From NCBI GenBank assembly GCA_028681035.1, contig JAQUJJ010000067.1, positions 1 to 18,724 on the forward strand: a stretch of DNA of 18,724 bases, written 5' to 3'. This stretch comes from Candidatus Cloacimonadota bacterium. Its GTDB lineage: Bacteria; Cloacimonadota; Cloacimonadia; Cloacimonadales; Cloacimonadaceae. The translations under genes and the position numbers were made by a program. The notes under the pieces are model-generated. The model saw nothing but the letters and a program-made list of their open reading frames with translations, did no database searches and was not told where the DNA came from. Below, piece by piece: positions 14,947 through 18,724 of this stretch (the stretch's first letter is position 1; each line of letters opens with the position of its first letter).

Positions 14947-15114
14947 ATGGATAAACTAGAAATATTCGTCATCGAACCTGCAGTAAACAGCTATGATGGT
15001 AGCAAGTTACCTATGATCCCAGGCCACTGCTTCGAGGTGAGTCCAATGATTGAACCATGCCAGTTGCCGAAACCTGAGCGCACTGAAATTTGCAAGCTAC
15101 CCGACCCTAAGTAA
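14947..15114 (+). CDS. RiPP-type precursor peptide with three cysteines (55 aa)
   Basis: ATG at 14947 has AGGAG (14937-14941) five bases upstream, a strong site. The peptide starts MDKLEIFVIEPAVNSYDGSK and has three Cys at 28, 38 and 49, nearly evenly spaced (10 and 11 residues). The Cys are preceded by related short motifs: LPMIPGHC, SPMIEPC and TEIC. Pro-rich spacers (LPKPE, KLPDPK) lie between and after them. The first about 27 residues would be the leader and the rest the core. It lies directly before a radical SAM/SPASM enzyme and an exporter on the same strand, which is the usual order for thioether-forming or other radical-SAM RiPPs. There is no double-glycine cleavage motif. I recognise no known precursor family. 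The product structure, and whether the Cys are cross-linked, are unknown. Confidence 0.7.
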   Translation: MDKLEIFVIEPAVNSYDGSKLPMIPGHCFEVSPMIEPCQLPKPERTEICKLPDPK

Positions 15115-15138
15115 GGCAAATTAAGATTTGTGCGATGC

Positions 15139-15153
15139 GCTGGTAAGACCAGC
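15139..15153 (+). terminator. Small hairpin after the precursor gene, possible attenuator
   Basis: GCTGGT-AAG-ACCAGC forms a perfect 6-bp stem with a 3-base loop, 25 bp after the precursor stop. AATTAAATTG follows rather than a T-run. It could stabilise the precursor mRNA or partly stop transcription, so that more peptide than enzyme is made, as in many RiPP operons. Confidence 0.4.
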
Positions 15154-15270
15154 AATTAAATTGTAACACAAAAAACTCATTCTCTTTCCCTCTGAATATA
15201 TTACTTATGTGCTATCAGCACAAATAATGAACTCGCTAAGAATAGTCTTAGAATGATAAGGAGATTTTTG

Positions 15271-16614
15271 ATGTTTTCGAACCAATACTATTACTACAAG
15301 ATGAAAGACTGGATGATTGTCGAGCACCACAATGGTCACAGATATCTCGTCAGCGCAAAAGGTTTTCATTTCTTGAAGCTCATTCGTGAATACTATCGTC
15401 AGAACGACCCTAAGGAGCTTACATCGCTTGATGAACTTGAGAATCTGGTTGAGGATCCAGAATATAAACAATTTGTCAATTTTCTTAGTTCGATAAGGTT
15501 TCTTTCAAGTGGCAAACATGAACAAGACAACACCCATGCGGATGACTCAGATGAGGATGACAGAGAGTTTGATAAGAATGATGAGTTGTACAATCAACTA
15601 GTACGGGATGCTTATGATACACATAGACCAAATCATGTGCAGATGGAGATTGAATCTCTGTGTAATTTTGATTGTAAATACTGTGTTAGGGGTGGAAGTG
15701 TTCCCTATGATGTAAAAAAGATGCTTACAATCAGCGATTATAGAAGGATCTTTGATGAATTTGAGGATATTGGTATATCCGAAGTGACTTTTAGCGGAGG
15801 AGAACCATTCCTGCGGTCAGACATCAATGATATCCTTATGCTGACTGCTGATTATGGTTTTAAGATGCGTATCTTTACCAATGCGTCCTTGATTACACAA
15901 AGCAATATTGATGTACTGAAGCTGATACGATATGGGGGAATCCAAATTGGGCTATATGGTACCAAAGAGGACTATCCGGTTTTTACAGGGGTTGATGCCT
16001 TTGATGATGTTTGGAAAGCGATGAGACTGCTAAAAGATAATGGGTTATCCTTTAGTCTATCATGTCCGATTACTAAGATCAATCGGGCATCGTTCCAATT
16101 CTTCAAGTCTCTAGAGAAAGACTTTTCTATGAACTATAATTTCCAGATATCACCGCCCCGAAAGCATCTTCCCAATGATGCTTCGTCAGATTTTGCTCTC
16201 GATATTGGCGACGAATTTTTGAACGAGATATATGTACCCGGTAAAGCCAAGGAAGTTGATCCCAATAGGGATGATCAGTGTGTTATCGGCCATAACTTCA
16301 TTTGCATAGATATTATTGGGAACGTATACCCTTGTTACAACTATCCGATTCCAATCGGAAACTTGCATCATAGAGATATCGAAAGCATTTGGTTTGACAA
16401 TCCGGAGCTGGATCGATTACGAGAGATTAATAGCAGTGATGTTTTTGCTGAGTGCCGAAGCTGTGAATGCCGAACTAATTGTGTTCGTTGCATGGCTTAC
16501 AACTTAATTTTCACTGGTAACGCTGAAAAGCTGAATCCTTACACATGCAAAATGGGTAAGTTTGTAACCGAGCTTAACAAAAGAAAGGGTTCTGCGGAGA
16601 ATGACAAGATCTGA
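15271..16614 (+). CDS. Radical SAM/SPASM peptide maturase with N-terminal RRE-like domain
   Basis: The start is set at 15271 (447 aa), not the in-frame ATG at 15253, because the strong AAGGAG (15258-15263) lies seven bases before 15271 and inside the longer form. Residues 1-80 look like a PqqD-type recognition element that binds the leader peptide. An acidic linker (about 81-107) follows. The radical SAM core has Cx3CxxC (Cys131, 135, 138 in CNFDCKYC), binding the [4Fe-4S] cluster that splits SAM, and SGGEP at 175-179. The C-terminal SPASM domain has Cys337, 345, 355, 395, 398, 400, 404, 407 and 426 for extra clusters. Such enzymes form thioether or carbon cross-links in peptide precursors. 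The gene overlaps the exporter by 14 bp. The substrate is almost certainly the 55-aa peptide. Confidence 0.9.
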   Translation: MFSNQYYYYKMKDWMIVEHHNGHRYLVSAKGFHFLKLIREYYRQNDPKELTSLDELENLVEDPEYKQFVNFLSSIRFLSSGKHEQDNTHADDSDEDDREFDKNDELYNQLVRDAYDTHRPNHVQMEIESLCNFDCKYCVRGGSVPYDVKKMLTISDYRRIFDEFEDIGISEVTFSGGEPFLRSDINDILMLTADYGFKMRIFTNASLITQSNIDVLKLIRYGGIQIGLYGTKEDYPVFTGVDAFDDVWKAMRLLKDNGLSFSLSCPITKINRASFQFFKSLEKDFSMNYNFQISPPRKHLPNDASSDFALDIGDEFLNEIYVPGKAKEVDPNRDDQCVIGHNFICIDIIGNVYPCYNYPIPIGNLHHRDIESIWFDNPELDRLREINSSDVFAECRSCECRTNCVRCMAYNLIFTGNAEKLNPYTCKMGKFVTELNKRKGSAENDKI

Positions 16615-18280
16615 CCTGATACTGATCAAGAGCATATTAGTCCGTTATTTCTTCCGCTATCGGAGAAGCCTGCTTCTGGTAGTGACAATTCTGCTTTTTG
16701 TAACCATTATCCAAATGTTCTTGCCCTATCTGAACAAATATCTCATTGATAATGTGCTGCGATATAAGGATGTGAAGCTATTGTTTGTTGTCGTCATCAG
16801 CTATTTTATCCTAACTCTGATCAGCTTACTCTTCAGTAACTATCAGGAGTATATCCTGAACAAGATCAACACCCTGGTTGTGTTTAAGATGAGAAGAGAT
16901 CTGGTTTCGGTAATTAACCGGATTCCCATGACCAGCTTCTATCAAAACTCAGAAAGCTATCTGTATAACCGTCTGATCAACGACACCGGCTTCATTCAGG
17001 AGTCATTTATGTCCAGTTTGATCAGGATAGTGGCTCAGCTCTTGATGATTGTGATCGGGCTCTTCTTTATCTTCGCGCTCAGTGTGCCGTTGTCCTTACT
17101 GGTGATCGGGCTGATTGGTATAAATGTGTTTGTGTCACACTACTTGAGCCGGATTCTGGCGAAACTCCAGTTGCAGCAGGTTGAAGACTATACAAATTAC
17201 TGTGAGAGCATCCATGAAAGCGTGCACGCCACCTTCACCAGCAAGCTCTGCAATCTTTACAATTATTTGCAAGGTAACATGATCCGGGCTTATCGCCGCT
17301 TCTTTCATTCTCTGCTCAGATTGATGAAGGTATCGATCCGAAATCTCATTATCATCCATTCCCTGCATGAGTTTTGTCTTTCACTCATTATTTTGCTTAG
17401 TGGACTGATGATAGTGCGGGACCAATTCACGGTTGGTGGGTTGGTGGCTTTTCTGGCGTATTTCAGAATGATCAGTGCCCCGGCTTCGGCCATCATCCAA
17501 AGCTATATCGGGTTTCAGAAAAACATGCCTCTCTATACCAGGATCAATGATCAGCTTTCGATGCCCGTCGAGTATAGCGCAAATCATTCTCAAGCTCTCA
17601 GTTTTGGCCAATGTATCAGTCTGGAAGGGCTTAGCTTTGCATATCCCTCGGGCGCTATGATCCTGGATGATCTCAGCATCAGTTTTCAGACAAAAGAAAT
17701 CTATGTGCTGAAAGGTTTGTCTGGCTCTGGTAAAACAACCCTGGCTATGCTCCTGTTGGGGATTTACAAAGCCAGCAAGGGCACCATATCATATGATGAT
17801 ACTATCCTTGAAGACAAATACATCGCATCCTTGAGAATGCAGACCTCTTACCTGGAACACGAACCTTTGATGTTCAATGCTTCCATCTTTGAGAACATCC
17901 AGATCGGCAATCTAAAAGCTACACCTGAGGATGTGTATGCTGCAGCAAAGCTTGCCAATGCCGACGTCTTTATCGGGAAAATGCCGGAAGCATATAACAC
18001 AATGCTGGGAAAATCCGGGATCAATCTCTCTGCTGGACAAAAGCAGCGCCTGGCGATTGCCAGAGCCCTGCTCAAAAAGCCCAGACTGATTATCTTCGAT
18101 GAGCCTACCTCCAATATCGATTCTGAAAGTGAATACTATATTCATAGAACGATTAAGGATCTTCCTTCTGATACTTTCAAAATAGTGATTTCTCACAAAC
18201 AAGAGACTCTGGGGATTGCCACTAAGATTATTGAACTGAGTGAAGGCAGAATCGTGCCCCGTGAAGCAATGCAGAATTGA
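16601..18280 (+). CDS. ABC exporter of the RiPP cassette, fused membrane and ATPase domains (559 aa)
   Basis: This is an exporter half-transporter: about six hydrophobic segments in residues 20-320, then a nucleotide-binding domain. Walker A GLSGSGKTT is at 372-380, the signature LSAGQ at 476-480, Walker B LIIFDE at 496-501 (catalytic Glu501), and the switch His at 532. The Q-loop Gln position appears to be His430 (SYLEHEPLMF). It should act as a homodimer in the inner membrane. No N-terminal C39 peptidase is present, so leader removal must be done by another protease. The ATG overlaps the end of the maturase gene by 14 bp, giving translational coupling. GC content is visibly higher than in the maturase, so the two genes may have different histories. 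It likely exports the modified peptide. Confidence 0.9.
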   Translation: MTRSDLILIKSILVRYFFRYRRSLLLVVTILLFVTIIQMFLPYLNKYLIDNVLRYKDVKLLFVVVISYFILTLISLLFSNYQEYILNKINTLVVFKMRRDLVSVINRIPMTSFYQNSESYLYNRLINDTGFIQESFMSSLIRIVAQLLMIVIGLFFIFALSVPLSLLVIGLIGINVFVSHYLSRILAKLQLQQVEDYTNYCESIHESVHATFTSKLCNLYNYLQGNMIRAYRRFFHSLLRLMKVSIRNLIIIHSLHEFCLSLIILLSGLMIVRDQFTVGGLVAFLAYFRMISAPASAIIQSYIGFQKNMPLYTRINDQLSMPVEYSANHSQALSFGQCISLEGLSFAYPSGAMILDDLSISFQTKEIYVLKGLSGSGKTTLAMLLLGIYKASKGTISYDDTILEDKYIASLRMQTSYLEHEPLMFNASIFENIQIGNLKATPEDVYAAAKLANADVFIGKMPEAYNTMLGKSGINLSAGQKQRLAIARALLKKPRLIIFDEPTSNIDSESEYYIHRTIKDLPSDTFKIVISHKQETLGIATKIIELSEGRIVPREAMQN

Positions 18281-18294
18281 GCTGATTCCCCTTT

Positions 18295-18724
18295 AAGGCA
18301 TTCCCCCAAAAATTCGAGATGTTGCGCCTGCAAAACACTGCAATTATATCGTGTAAACCATATCTATGTCAAGCCTTTTCATTTTGCGGATTGTGCACAT
18401 TGGGCTTACACTGAGGGTTCAAGGCGCTGCTTGATTGCAGTTACAGCCACGTCAGTGGCTTAAATACTGCAAAAAAGGCTGTACGTGCATAGCTCTTCAT
18501 GGTTCAGATTTCCATGGCTTCCTGCGGCCCCGTTTTCAAAATGGCACCGCCAATGAAATAGATCAGGAAAGAAAAATATGCGTCCTTAGGTTGTTTTAAG
18601 CGTCCACACAGCCATAAATTGCATATTCAGAGAGATTTCTAACCATCGATCATAAGCTAACATTAACTGGTTTGTTTGCACCCCTATGTTCCCAGAAAAT
18701 CTGACATTGAACTATCTTAATAAA
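18295..18724 (+). repeat. 430-bp direct repeat, copy 2 (start of a second IS4-type element, cut by the window)
   Basis: It begins 15 bases after the exporter stop and matches 12777-13206 at 429 of 430 bases with no gaps, up to the last base of the window. By analogy with copy 1 the sequence beyond the window should continue into another IS4-family transposase leader and gene. It is not known whether that copy is intact. Confidence 0.9.

Larger units (their letters stand above)
14919..15194. repeat. Long-range inverted repeat flanking the precursor gene
   Basis: CAGAGGGAAAAGAGAA (14919-14934), just before the ribosome binding site, is the reverse complement of TTCTCTTTCCCTCTG (15180-15194), downstream of the precursor stop, except for one extra A. 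The arms are 245 bp apart. In the transcript they could pair and enclose the precursor reading frame. Confidence 0.55.

Noticed and set aside
15253..15270. Earlier ATG for the radical SAM gene
   Set aside because: The clear AAGGAG lies inside these codons and serves the ATG at 15271.
1..18724. CRISPR array, tRNA or rRNA
   Set aside because: No regularly spaced repeats with unique spacers and no recognisable structured RNA genes were seen.

Overview
The window is about 18.7 kb of AT-rich bacterial DNA, clearly an accessory region: two probable defence genes, a peptide-modification cassette, a serine resolvase, and many living and dead mobile elements. No rRNA, tRNA or core genes are present, so the host cannot be named. 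The IS4-type transposase and overall composition would fit an anaerobic, Gram-negative-like lineage such as Candidatus Cloacimonadota, but that is a guess.

Left part (1-3954): the end of an IS21-like element (about 1-125) cuts an AAA-type ATPase gene (minus strand) inside its Walker A lysine codon. Upstream in the same direction lies an unrecognised 257-aa gene. Diverging from these are a small single-pass membrane protein, a small zinc-ribbon protein and a decayed Cys-rich ORF.

Defence part (3955-10018): two co-directional genes encode a HEPN-domain protein with an intact RNxxxH motif and a 1565-aa protein with an N-terminal PD-(D/E)xK-like nuclease (GIE...QAK), a STAND-type P-loop NTPase and a very long C-terminal region. 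The layout is that of Avs antiviral sensors. A HEPN partner encoded just upstream is not one I recognise as a described pairing.

Mobile-element graveyard (10019-13285): an apparently intact serine resolvase with repeated sites in its promoter, the dead C-terminus of a transposase, the dead C-terminus of a DUF559/MTES_1575-like nuclease, an intact CpXC-domain gene, and a heavily decayed IS4-type transposase.

Right part (12777-18724): an IS4-family transposase (13286-14853) is killed by one nonsense codon and by a 264-bp MITE with 23-bp terminal inverted repeats and an 8-bp target duplication. Removing the MITE and one target copy restores the reading frame exactly. Next comes a complete RiPP-type cassette: a 55-aa three-cysteine precursor peptide (14947-15114), a radical SAM/SPASM maturase (15271-16614) and an ABC exporter without a peptidase domain (16601-18280). 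A direct repeat of at least 430 bp (429/430 matches by eye) sits at 12777-13206 and 18295-18724. In the first copy it is the leader of the IS4 element, so the cassette is probably bracketed by two same-direction IS copies, like cargo of a composite transposon. This mobile RiPP cassette is the most interesting system here, followed by the HEPN/nuclease-STAND pair.
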